Shown in pieces: positions 1 through 8,302 of a DNA stretch of 64,000 bases; the stretch's first letter is position 1; every line of letters starts with the position of its first letter. The position numbers and the translations under genes are program-made. The stretch comes from Streptomyces mirabilis (GTDB lineage: Bacteria > Actinomycetota > Actinomycetes > Streptomycetales > Streptomycetaceae). The notes under the pieces were generated by a model, which ran no database searches, was not told the origin of the DNA, and worked only from the letters and a program-made list of their open reading frames with translations. The stretch covers positions 10,106,001 to 10,170,000 of the forward strand of contig NZ_JBCJKP010000001.1 of assembly GCF_039503195.1 (NCBI RefSeq), written 5' to 3'.

Positions 1-672
1 CCGGCCAACGCCGCGGGCCCCGCTCCCGTCGACCTCACCCCGCCACGTCCGGCCGACGCAGCACAGATCGCCCAGCGGCTGGCGGCCGGTGAATGGGTCG
101 TCGACCTGCGCAACCGTGTCGCGTTCGCCCAGGGGCACGTCGCCGGCTCCTTCAACTTCGAGGGCGACGGCAAGCCGGCCACCTACCTGGCCTGGCTGAT
201 CCCATGGGGCAAGCCCGTCACGCTGCTCGCCGACACACCCGAGCGGATCGCCGCGGCACAGCGGGAGCTGGCCCGGGTCGGCATCGACCGGCCGGTCGCC
301 GCCGCCACCGGCGGCCCCTGGGACTGGGTGCCCGGGGGAGCGGAGCCGCGGTCCTTCCCACGCGCGACCTTCGCCGACCTCGCCGCCCGCCGCGGTCGCG
401 GCGAGGACGTGGTGGTGCTGGACGTGCGGCGCGACTCCGAGCGCGCGGGCGGCTCCGTGGAGGGTTCGGTGCACATCCCCATCCATGAACTGCCCGGTCG
501 TCTCGGGGAGGTGCCCGCGGGGGAGGTGTGGGTGCACTGCGCGGGCGGGATGCGCGCGGCGATCGCCGCCTCCTTCCTGGACGCCGCGGGACGCGGCGTG
601 GTCGCCGTGGACGACAGCTTCGACGCCGCCGTCGAGGCCGGACTGACCCTCACCAGGTCCAGCACGGGCTGA
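1..672 (+). CDS. Tandem rhodanese-domain protein, C-terminal part (probable MBL-fold/rhodanese fusion), 5' end outside window
   Basis: The frame is open from base 1 and ends at TGA 670-672, so the N-terminus is missing. About 223 residues are visible and form two rhodanese-like domains. The first has a typical entry (a VDLR strand, then GHVAGSFNF) but an Asp in the TLLADTPERI loop where the catalytic Cys would be, so it looks inactive. The second has VWVHCAGGMRA with the active-site Cys at codon 538-540. In Streptomyces this arrangement usually follows a metallo-beta-lactamase fold (ETHE1-like persulfide dioxygenase); that part is inferred, because it lies off the window. The next three genes also concern sulfur, which supports a role in persulfide or sulfide oxidation. 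Confidence 0.8.
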   Translation, partial: PANAAGPAPVDLTPPRPADAAQIAQRLAAGEWVVDLRNRVAFAQGHVAGSFNFEGDGKPATYLAWLIPWGKPVTLLADTPERIAAAQRELARVGIDRPVAAATGGPWDWVPGGAEPRSFPRATFADLAARRGRGEDVVVLDVRRDSERAGGSVEGSVHIPIHELPGRLGEVPAGEVWVHCAGGMRAAIAASFLDAAGRGVVAVDDSFDAAVEAGLTLTRSSTG

Positions 673-741
673 CTCTCACCTGGTCCAGCGCGCGCCGTCC
701 CTCACCTGGTCCAGCACGGGCTGACTTCCACCTGGTCCGCC
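649..741 (+). repeat. Imperfect direct repeats after the tandem-rhodanese gene
   Basis: CTCACCTGGTCCAGC-type units recur at 649-672, 675-694, 701-724 and in shorter form at 726-741. The copies at 649-672 and 701-724 are nearly identical over 24 bases. The first copy encodes the C-terminal residues and stop of the upstream gene; the rest fill the gap before the next gene. This looks like local duplication and has no evident regulatory symmetry. Confidence 0.7.
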
Positions 742-844
742 ATGGATCGACCCGCACCCGGTCCCGTACGGACTGCTGGACCTCAGCCAGACCCTCACGG
801 AACCCCCGCCCCCCGCCGCAACACCCGTTCGGAGTGATGAACCC

Positions 845-1264
845 ATGTTCTTCCGCAGCCGCAGCCGCAGCCGCAGCCGCAGCCGCAGCCGCAGCCGCAG
901 CCGCAGCCGCAGCCGCAGTCGTGCCTCCCGTCGTCTCGACCCCGTCCAGGCCCACCAGCGGGCCGCCCACGGCCAGGCCGTCCTGGTCGACGTCCGTGAA
1001 ACCGCCGAGTGGGAGGCCGGACACGCACCGGATGCGCTGCACCTGCCCCTGTCCCGGCTGGTGGCGGGGGAGGTCCTGCCACCAGCCGCCCAGGGCAGGC
1101 CGGTCGTGGCGATCTGCCGCTCCGGTCGGCGTTCCCGGCAGGCCGTCGAGATCCTGACCGGCCGTGGGACGGAGGCCACCGATGTCACCGGCGGCATGGT
1201 CGCCTGGGCGCGGGCCGGTCTGCCGGTGGCCGGCCCGGACGGAGACGACGGTGCCATAGCGTGA
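845..1264 (+). CDS. Single-domain rhodanese sulfurtransferase with N-terminal Arg-Ser repeat
   Basis: The protein has 139 residues. Residues 1-30 hold about eleven Arg-Ser dipeptides, encoded by a perfect hexanucleotide repeat. The rhodanese fold begins near residue 33 and contains a VLVDVRE strand, GHAPDALHLPLS, and the active-site loop CRSGRRS with Cys91; the catalytic domain is therefore intact. It would move sulfane sulfur between persulfide carriers in the cytoplasm. GGAG at 831-834 serves ATG 845. The stop overlaps the GTG of the next gene (GTGA at 1261-1264), so translation is probably coupled. The Arg-Ser tail is not part of the family and may be disordered. Confidence 0.85.
   Translation: MFFRSRSRSRSRSRSRSRSRSRSRSRASRRLDPVQAHQRAAHGQAVLVDVRETAEWEAGHAPDALHLPLSRLVAGEVLPPAAQGRPVVAICRSGRRSRQAVEILTGRGTEATDVTGGMVAWARAGLPVAGPDGDDGAIA
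853..918 (+). repeat. Hexanucleotide microsatellite (CCGCAG)x11 inside a coding sequence
   Basis: Eleven uninterrupted CCGCAG units lie directly after the start codon region of the rhodanese gene and encode Arg-Ser dipeptides. The unit is a multiple of three, so length changes keep the frame. Confidence 0.95.
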
Positions 1265-2013
1265 GCGCGTTCGTTCTTGCGCTCGTCGCCGGGGCCCTGG
1301 TCGGTCTCGCGCTGGGCGCGCTGGGCGGGGGAGGCAGCGTCCTCGCCGTGCCCGCTCTGATCTACCTGCTCGGTTTCACCCCGGCAGCGGCCACCACCGC
1401 AAGCCTCCTGATCGTCACCGCCACCTCACTGACGGCCCTGTTCGGCCACGCCCGCAGCGGCCATGTGCGATGGCGGGCCGGCACGCTGTTCGCGGCCGCC
1501 GGCATCGTCCCGGCGGTGGCGGCCGGAGCGGCGTCGGCCCGGCTGCCGCAGCCGCTGCTGATCGCCGCGTTCGCCGCCGTCGCCGCGCTGGCGGCCACCC
1601 GCATGCTGCGCCCCTCCCGGGCGACGTCCGCAGCGGAGCCCGGCGCTGTTCGTCCGGCCAGGGCCCTCGGCACCGGAGCGGGGCTGGGCGCGCTGACCGG
1701 ACTGCTGGGGGTGGGCGGCGGGTTCCTCGCCGTGCCGGCCCTGGTCACCGTCCTGGCCTTCGAGATGCAGGCCGCCATCGGCACCAGCCTGCTGATCATC
1801 TCGGTCAACTCGCTGGCCTCGCTGCTCACCCGCGGTGCCACGACGTCGGGCCTGGACTGGACGTTGATCGCGCCCTTCACCGGGACCGCGATCCTGGGCG
1901 CCTGGGACGGCAAACGCCTGGCCGGCAAGGTCTCGGGCCCCCTCCTTCAGCGCACCTTCGCCGTGGTCCTGCTGGCGGTCGCCGTGTTCATGCTCGTCGA
2001 CGCCCTGACCTGA
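1261..2013 (+). CDS. TauE/SafE family sulfite/sulfonate exporter-like membrane protein
   Basis: This 250-residue integral membrane protein has two homologous halves. Each opens with a glycine-rich signature (LGALGGGGSVLAVPAL near residue 16 and LTGLLGVGGGFLAVPAL near residue 145), as in TauE/SafE (DUF81) anion exporters, with about eight hydrophobic segments. The family exports sulfite, organosulfonates or related anions. GTG 1261 overlaps the stop of the upstream rhodanese gene. Placed with rhodaneses and a CstR-like repressor, its likely task is removing sulfite or thiosulfate made from sulfide or persulfide; the substrate is inferred from context. Confidence 0.88.
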   Translation: MSAFVLALVAGALVGLALGALGGGGSVLAVPALIYLLGFTPAAATTASLLIVTATSLTALFGHARSGHVRWRAGTLFAAAGIVPAVAAGAASARLPQPLLIAAFAAVAALAATRMLRPSRATSAAEPGAVRPARALGTGAGLGALTGLLGVGGGFLAVPALVTVLAFEMQAAIGTSLLIISVNSLASLLTRGATTSGLDWTLIAPFTGTAILGAWDGKRLAGKVSGPLLQRTFAVVLLAVAVFMLVDALT

Positions 2014-2034
2014 CCCCGGCCGGTACCGGCGGAC

Positions 2035-2963
<929 letters not shown>

Positions 2964-3121
2964 TAGTCGGAAATCGATGCCGTCGCGATCATCTCCGATC
3001 GCTCGATGTCAGCCTCGGAGATACTCCCGTCGGCGCCTCGGCCGTCCGCATACGGTGCGGTCACGCGGCCGGACGGGCATCGCCGATCCCGCCGCACAGC
3101 CGACAACCAAGGGGAGGCGCT

Positions 3122-3496
3122 ATGGCGAGTGTGGAAGTGTCGCTGAAGGAAATGATGACCGCGGCCGAGGGAGCGTTGGGGGCGGCCGTGGTCGACTACA
3201 CCAGCGGCATGGCGCTGGGTACGCTGGGCGGAGGCAAGGACCTCGACCTCACGATCGCTGCCGCCGGAAACACGGATGTCGTCCGCGCGAAGGTGCGGAC
3301 CATGGAGCAACTGGGTCTCAAGAGCCGGATCGAGGACATCCTGATCACTCTCGAAACGCAGTACCACCTCATCCGACCGGTCACCGGACGCAACGGCAAC
3401 GGTCTGTTCCTCTACCTCGTGCTCGACAAGGCGCGTTCGAATCTGGCGATGGCCCGCCACCAACTCAAGCGCGTCGAGGAGCAGTTGGAAGTCTAG
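3122..3496 (+). CDS. Roadblock/LC7-like small protein
   Basis: The 124-residue soluble protein starts at ATG 3122 with GGGGAGG four bases upstream. Residues 10-90 show the alternating pattern of roadblock/LC7 proteins: a helix, [18 protein letters not shown], a helix with [11 protein letters not shown], then [16 protein letters not shown] and [10 protein letters not shown]. In actinomycetes such proteins often partner small Ras-like GTPases or form dimeric scaffolds, but no GTPase gene is adjacent. No enzymatic motif is visible. Confidence 0.65.
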   Translation: MASVEVSLKEMMTAAEGALGAAVVDYTSGMALGTLGGGKDLDLTIAAAGNTDVVRAKVRTMEQLGLKSRIEDILITLETQYHLIRPVTGRNGNGLFLYLVLDKARSNLAMARHQLKRVEEQLEV

Positions 3497-3696
3497 GACG
3501 GCCGGATCCTCTGGCTGACGTGTGCCCACGATGTGAAGACTTCTTCAAGTCACCACATCAGCATCATCCCAACAGGTGGATGCGCGCGGCCGTGAGCGAG
3601 AAGGATCGGCAGCGACGGTCACGTGGTGCGGCGGCGCCTTCCGGGCGTCACCGCACCAGGTGACGACCATCCCCACGCGGCAGGGAGCGAGCACCG

Positions 3697-4056
3697 ATGC
3701 GGGTCCCCCTCTACCAGGCCAAGGCGGAGTTCTTCCGCATGCTGGGACACCCCGTGCGCATCAGGGTCCTCGAGCTGCTGCAACACGGCCCGGTCCCGGT
3801 GCGGGACCTGCTCGCCGACCTCGACATCGAGCCGTCCAGCCTGTCGCAGCAGCTGGCCGTCCTGCGTCGTTCCGGCATCGTGGTGTCCATCCGCGAGGGC
3901 TCCACCGTCAGTTACGCGCTGGCCGGCGGTGACGTCGCGGAGCTGCTGCGCGCGGCCCGCCGCATCCTCACGGAGCTACTGGCCGGGCAGAACGAACTCC
4001 TGGTCGAACTGCGGCAGAACGACACGTCCCTGCCACCGGTGTCCTCCGGCGGCTGA
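3697..4056 (+). CDS. ArsR-family winged-helix regulator
   Basis: This 119-residue regulator has its winged helix-turn-helix at about residues 8-85: RMLGHPVRIRVLELL, VRDLLADLDIEPSSLSQQLAVLRRSGIV and a wing at REGSTVSYAL. It contains no cysteine, so it cannot sense metals or persulfide through Cys ligands as many ArsR/BigR relatives do. A GGGAG-type ribosome site precedes ATG 3697. No obvious target operon follows; the next gene is on the other strand. Confidence 0.85.
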   Translation: MRVPLYQAKAEFFRMLGHPVRIRVLELLQHGPVPVRDLLADLDIEPSSLSQQLAVLRRSGIVVSIREGSTVSYALAGGDVAELLRAARRILTELLAGQNELLVELRQNDTSLPPVSSGG

Positions 4057-4088
4057 CCCTGTGCGGGGCTGTGGGCCGCGCGGCCCCG

Positions 4089-4727
4089 TCACCCTTTCTC
4101 GGGCGGCACACCGACCAGTTTCGTCAGGAACCGGTCGACCTGCTCCTCCAACGGGGGCCAGGGCAGCTCGGGTTGGTTGACGCGCAGTGACACCGCGCCA
4201 TGGACGGCCGTCCGCAGATCCAGGGACACGGTCTCGACGTCGCCCCGAGGCGCCAGCCCGGCGTCCATGCAGCGACGGATCGCCGCGGTCGTGCGCCCGG
4301 CCATCTCCTCCTTGAAGGACATGTCCGTGCGCCGGTTGAGCGTGCTCTCGTGCAACACCTTGTACAGCCCCGGGTGCTCGCGGGACCACGCCCCGAGCAG
4401 CGCGGTGCGGGCGCGCAACGCGGCCACCGGGTCGGTGGCACCCGACTCCGCCTCGTCCACCGCGCGCAGCAGGTCCGTGTGGCAGCGCTCCAACGCGGCC
4501 AGCACCAGCGCGTCGCGGTCGGCGAAGTGGATGTAGACGGACGTCGCGGCGATGCCCACCTCGCGAGCGACGGCACGCAGCGACAGGGCCTCGTCGTCCG
4601 CGAGCTCGTCCAGCAGCCGCAGCGTCGCGTCGACGATCTCGGCGCGCAGCCGCTCGCCCTGGCCCCGCGGGTTGCGGCCGCGTGAGGTGGTCCGGGCGGC
4701 CTTCCGGGCCGGGGTGGTCGCGTCCAT
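4089..4727 (-). CDS. TetR-family transcriptional regulator
   Basis: The protein has 212 residues with a TetR helix-turn-helix at about residues 30-75 (EIVDATLRLLDE, LSLRAVAREVGIAATSVYIHFADRDAL) and an all-helical ligand domain after it. It is divergent from the carboxymuconolactone decarboxylase-like gene across 76 bases rich in TGTAG/CTACA elements. It probably represses that gene and itself; the ligand is unknown. Confidence 0.9.
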   Translation of the reverse strand: MDATTPARKAARTTSRGRNPRGQGERLRAEIVDATLRLLDELADDEALSLRAVAREVGIAATSVYIHFADRDALVLAALERCHTDLLRAVDEAESGATDPVAALRARTALLGAWSREHPGLYKVLHESTLNRRTDMSFKEEMAGRTTAAIRRCMDAGLAPRGDVETVSLDLRTAVHGAVSLRVNQPELPWPPLEEQVDRFLTKLVGVPPEKG

Positions 4728-4738
4728 GGTTCGGCATT

Positions 4739-4776
4739 GTAGGGGACGCTCTGTAGGGCTACAGTCGTAGCACTAC
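4739..4776. promoter_or_regulatory. Probable TetR operator region with repeated TGTAG/CTACA elements
   Basis: A palindrome, CTGTAG-GG-CTACAG, lies at 4751-4764. A second one with 4-base arms, GTAG-CA-CTAC, lies at 4767-4776, and one more TGTAG at 4739-4743. All fall between the divergent TetR and decarboxylase-like genes, the usual place for a TetR autoregulatory operator. Confidence 0.7.
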
Positions 4777-4803
4777 AGGCGTTCACCTATGGGGGAGTCC
4801 GCC

Positions 4804-5517
4804 ATGACACTGCCGACCCAGAGCACGATCGTCGAGCTGGACCCGGCGTTCGCGGAGATGGCTGCCGCGAGCTTTCGACTCGCCGGCGAGGGCCCGGAGC
4901 TGACGCCACGCGAGCGCATCCTGCTCAGCCTCGTCGCCGACGTGTGCGAACAGGTCCTCGGAATGCCGTACGAACTGCATGTGCGAGCCGCCCTCGACCA
5001 GGGCGTCGACGCCGACGACCTGCGCGAACTGCTCCGCTTCATCTCCTACGACAGCGGATACCCGGCGGCGCTGGCCGCGCTCGTGCGGCTGGCCGAGATC
5101 GAGCGCGAGCACGGCCTGCCCGGACCGACCGGCAAGGGCCACGAGGTGAACGCGGACGGCACGGGCAGCCCGCTTCCCGCGGCGATGCGCGCCCAGGTCC
5201 AAGCCCTCGACCCTGGCCTGGCCGACTACATGGACCTGCAGTCGCGCATGCGGGCCGACATGTCCCGCATCAGCGTCCGCGAACGGGCGTTCGCCACCAT
5301 GACGGTGGACGTCCTCTACCAGACCCTCCAGGAAAGCTTCCGCGCTCACGTCGGCCGCGCACTGGGCGCGGGGGCGACACCGGATGAGGTCCGCGCCGCC
5401 GTCCGCGTCACCGCGCCCTTCGGAATGACACGGACCTGGCGTGCCTTGAACGTCCTCGACGCGCTGCTCGCCGAGCGGGAGGAACAGGAGGGGAAGCGGA
5501 CGCCCGGCGCCGCCTGA
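4804..5517 (+). CDS. Carboxymuconolactone decarboxylase (CMD)-family protein, two CMD repeats
   Basis: The 237-residue protein has two CMD-like helical repeats: RERILLSLVADVCEQVLGMPYELHVRAALDQGV in the first half and RERAFATMTVDVLYQTLQESFRAHVGRALGAGA in the second. An AhpD-type CxxC pair is absent, so peroxidase activity is unlikely; the form is closer to 4-carboxymuconolactone decarboxylase. ATG 4804 is chosen over ATG 4789 because GGGGGAG sits seven bases before it. It is probably controlled by the divergent TetR gene. The substrate cannot be read from sequence. Confidence 0.8.
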   Translation: MTLPTQSTIVELDPAFAEMAAASFRLAGEGPELTPRERILLSLVADVCEQVLGMPYELHVRAALDQGVDADDLRELLRFISYDSGYPAALAALVRLAEIEREHGLPGPTGKGHEVNADGTGSPLPAAMRAQVQALDPGLADYMDLQSRMRADMSRISVRERAFATMTVDVLYQTLQESFRAHVGRALGAGATPDEVRAAVRVTAPFGMTRTWRALNVLDALLAEREEQEGKRTPGAA

Positions 5518-5642
5518 CCTTCCTCGCCCGCGCCAGGGTTGTCTCACCGGTGCAACTCACGGTCTGGACGGTGTCCTCATCGGCCTGCACGAGCCCCGGT
5601 CGCCGGGACGGAGTTCTCGTCCGCCGAGGCCGACAACATCAC

Positions 5643-6038
5643 CTACCGTGCCGTCCCGCCTCCCGCGCCTGCGCGAAGATGCGGTGAGGCGGGCTGCCAC
5701 AGCTCGATCCGATTGCCCTCGGGATCGGTGACCCAACCGAATCGACCGACACCTTCCATGTCCTGCGTCTCTTCGGCCACGTCCGCTCCCTTGGCGCGCA
5801 ATTGCGCGAGCATCGCATCCAGGTCGCGGACCCGGAAGTTGAGCATGGCCTGCTGGGCGCGGGACCCGAAGTAGTCGGTCTCGGACTCGAACGTCGCGAA
5901 CACCGTCGGCCCGGTCTCCTGACGCCACAGTCCGTTCTCGTCGGCGTCCAGGCCCAGGCAGTCGCGGTACCACGCGTTCAGGGACGCCGGGTCGGCGGCC
6001 CGCATGAAGTACCCACCGATACCAAGCACATGTTCCAT
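5643..6038 (-). CDS. VOC-superfamily (glyoxalase/bleomycin resistance-like) protein
   Basis: This 131-residue protein forms one vicinal-oxygen-chelate domain: GIGGYFMRAADPASLNAWYRDCLGL at the start and VTDPEGNRIELWQP at the end, where Glu is a likely metal ligand. Such small proteins act as dioxygenases, isomerases or antibiotic-binding proteins; none can be chosen here. It is transcribed convergently with the CMD gene. Confidence 0.82.
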   Translation of the reverse strand: MEHVLGIGGYFMRAADPASLNAWYRDCLGLDADENGLWRQETGPTVFATFESETDYFGSRAQQAMLNFRVRDLDAMLAQLRAKGADVAEETQDMEGVGRFGWVTDPEGNRIELWQPASPHLRAGAGGGTAR

Positions 6039-6244
6039 GCCGCCATCTTGTCAGGACCGTGATCGGGCGGGCCGGCACCACACCATCGCCCGCTTCACAC
6101 CCTCGTCTCGACGCGCGGGTCTCGGCCGGCCGTCCGTGAACCACGGCCAGGCTCACAGCGCGGCTTCGACGACGAAGAACTGGGCGTCCGTGCCCGAGCG
6201 GGGTTCGACGACGACCTCCGCGCCCGCGACGGTGCTTGGGTTCC

Positions 6245-6614
6245 ATGCGTACGGCGAAGTGGTTCTGCCGGGCGGAAGCACTGGACCTCCGGGAGAACGG
6301 CGACCGGGTGCGGGCCGGGGTCGACACACTGTGCATGGAGTACGGGGTGGGTGCGTGACGGCGCCCTCGTGGAGTGCGGCGGCGCTCACTTCCCGCAGGT
6401 GGTGCGGCTGGAGCGGGACATCGACGGCGGCTACCGCGTCGTGGCGCAGGAGGAGGCGCCGGACGGTGCCGGTTACGCCGCGTGGGAGGAGAACCACTTC
6501 AGCTTCGTCTCCGAGTCCCGGCTCGACGACGCCGCCGGGACGCCCGCCGCTCTGGAGACCGCGGCTCGCGCGCACTTCGGACTGCCCGTCGGCGCACCGG
6601 TCGAGGACTGCTGA
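6245..6614 (+). pseudogene. Frameshifted fragment of a small hypothetical protein
   Basis: Two short frames overlap by eight bases. ATG 6245 to TGA 6358 encodes 37 residues ending DTLCMEYGVGA. GTG 6351 to TGA 6614 encodes 87 residues beginning RDGALVECGGAHFPQ and continuing with LERDIDGGYRVVAQEEAPDG. Read together with a +1 shift they make one continuous, coding-biased sequence resembling the C-terminal half of actinomycete proteins of unknown function that normally carry an export signal. No signal peptide is present here, so the N-terminus is probably lost too. Two translationally coupled genes are a less likely reading. Confidence 0.5.
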
Positions 6615-6778
6615 GCCCAGCCCCTTCCGCCTGGCCGTCCGCACAGGCAGACCTTCTCGTACGGCACGTCGGCCCGATACCTGTGTCAGGTCGACGCGCC
6701 ACTGGACGGTGGCGGAGGTGGGTTCGCCCTGAAGTGCTGCCGACTTGCCGGTAGGCGGCCTGAAGAGACGGGCGTTTC

Positions 6779-8152
6779 TCAGATGACGCCCGGGGCGGCA
6801 GGCGGGACGCGCGGATGCCTGGGAAAGAGGTGGCGCACGCCGCGTCCGCACAGGTCGAGGGCGAGTTCACAGAACATGGCATTGGCCCAGCCGAACCAGT
6901 CCCGGGTGAACCGGCCGGGGTCGTCGACATGGAAACTCTCGTGCATCAGCCCGGTGTCCGCGGTGGTGACCGCCAGTGTGTCCAGAGCCCGCGCCGCGTC
7001 GCTCTCGTCGCCTGTCAGGCCGGCGACGGCGATCGCCAGCGGCCAGACGTGCCGGTCCGGGGTGTGCGCACTGCCCACCCCGGACGCGAACCTGCCGCGG
7101 AAGTAGGAGGAGTTCGCGTCGGACAGCACGAGCCGCCGAGTGGACCGGTACAGCGGGTCGTCCCGGGCGCACCAGCCGCTGAGGGGGAGGCTCAGCAGGC
7201 TGGGGAGATTGGCGTCGTCGCCCAGCAGGACATGGCCCCGGCCGTCCACCTCGTACGCCAGCACGGACGTGCCGCCCGCCTCCACCACCGCGGTCGCCAG
7301 GATTCCCGCGTCGATCTCGTCCGCCAGCGCCAACGACGTCCGGGCGAGTTCCGTGTCGTGCAGGACACACTCGGCCAGTGCGGCCAGGCCGTGCAGGCAT
7401 GTCGACGCCATCGCGTTGGCCGGCACGAGATAGCCGTACGTGCAGCGGTCGTCGCTCGGCCGGAAGCCCGACCACGTCATACCGGTCCACGCCACCGGCG
7501 CGCCGCGGCCGCCGAGCGGAAGGGTGTCCGACGAGAAGGGGCCGGAGGGCCGGACGAATCGATACGGTGACCGCTCGTGCGCCTGCTCGACACGCCAGGT
7601 TCGGACGATCGTCCACGCGGCGCGGCGAAAGCCGTCGTCCAGGTGGTCCACGCGACCGGTCGCCTGCCAGAGCGCGTACGCCAACTGAAGTGGCGCGCAC
7701 AGCGAGTCGAGCTCGTACTTGCGCTCCCAGACCCAACTTCCCACTGCGGGACGGTCGGTGGGCTCGCCGTGCGCGTCGGTGGGGCCGTCGTTGAAGGCAT
7801 TCGCGTACGGGTCCAGCAGGACGCAGCGGATCTGACGCCGCGACACGCCGACCAGGACATCTCCGATCCGGGGATCCGCGGCCAGGGCCAGGTAGGGACG
7901 CATCTGGGCGGTGCTGTCGCGCAACCACATCGCCGGTATGTCGCCGGTCCTGACGAAGACCTCCGCCGCCCCAGGGGTCGCAGGAGTTCCCCAACTCATC
8001 GACGTGACCCATGTGTTGGTCAGGCAGCTCTCGATGATGTCCGCGGCCGGGCCGGTACCCCGCAGTTCGGTGGCGAGCTTCCCTCCGAGCGTCCTCAGGG
8101 ACTCCGGAATGCTCCAGGGCGGAGGAGATTCGGGAATGGGAAACGTTACCAT
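6779..8152 (-). CDS. Glycoside hydrolase family 125 (exo-alpha-1,6-mannosidase)
   Basis: The protein has about 457 residues and no signal peptide, so it is probably cytoplasmic. Recognition rests on the GH125 segments GDIPAMWLRDSTAQMRPYL, FRPSDDRCTYGYLVPANAMA, LMHESFHVDD and RDWFGWANAMFCEL; the Asp in FRPSDD and the Glu in MHESF lie where the family has its inverting acid and base. GH125 enzymes remove terminal alpha-1,6-mannose, so this one would finish imported manno-oligosaccharides. ATG 8152 is used; GTG 8155 or a start at 8197 are alternatives. A LacI-type operator overlaps codons 2-5. It is divergent from the ABC importer. Confidence 0.9.
   Translation of the reverse strand: MVTFPIPESPPPWSIPESLRTLGGKLATELRGTGPAADIIESCLTNTWVTSMSWGTPATPGAAEVFVRTGDIPAMWLRDSTAQMRPYLALAADPRIGDVLVGVSRRQIRCVLLDPYANAFNDGPTDAHGEPTDRPAVGSWVWERKYELDSLCAPLQLAYALWQATGRVDHLDDGFRRAAWTIVRTWRVEQAHERSPYRFVRPSGPFSSDTLPLGGRGAPVAWTGMTWSGFRPSDDRCTYGYLVPANAMASTCLHGLAALAECVLHDTELARTSLALADEIDAGILATAVVEAGGTSVLAYEVDGRGHVLLGDDANLPSLLSLPLSGWCARDDPLYRSTRRLVLSDANSSYFRGRFASGVGSAHTPDRHVWPLAIAVAGLTGDESDAARALDTLAVTTADTGLMHESFHVDDPGRFTRDWFGWANAMFCELALDLCGRGVRHLFPRHPRVPPAAPGVI
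8139..8150. promoter_or_regulatory. LacI-type operator 1 (GGAAACGTTACC), overlaps GH125 start
   Basis: This 12-mer is centred on AACGTT. It lies inside the first codons of the GH125 gene, so bound repressor would act as a roadblock just after the start. The same 12-mer recurs 67 bases away at 8206. Confidence 0.85.
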
Positions 8153-8205
8153 CACGCCTCTTGACTCCTCCTGTGACCTACGCCACGGTGTGATCAACGG
8201 GGAAT

Positions 8206-8217
8206 GGAAACGTTACC
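8206..8217. promoter_or_regulatory. LacI-type operator 2 (GGAAACGTTACC), GH125/ABC divergent region
   Basis: This copy is identical to operator 1. It lies 86 bases upstream of the ABC permease start and 54 bases upstream of the GH125 start, so it can serve both directions. The 67-base spacing would also allow a repression loop between the two sites. Confidence 0.88.
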
Positions 8218-8302
8218 TTGAGGGAGCTGGCGACCACCAGACCGGCGAGCCCGCCCAGGACTGAGCCATCGCCAACTCCCCGTAGGGAGAAGGTGAACGC
8301 AT

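Noticed and set aside
845..1264. The Arg-Ser repeat as an assembly artefact or eukaryotic SR protein
   Set aside because: The repeat is in frame with an intact rhodanese and preceded by a proper ribosome site, so it is kept as a real bacterial coding repeat; similarity to SR splicing factors is only compositional.
6153..6240. Coding-looking minus-strand stretch ending in GTDAQFFVVEAAL
   Set aside because: Codon bias is suggestive, but it is under 30 residues, has no start or upstream continuation and no recognisable family, so it was not called as a gene remnant.
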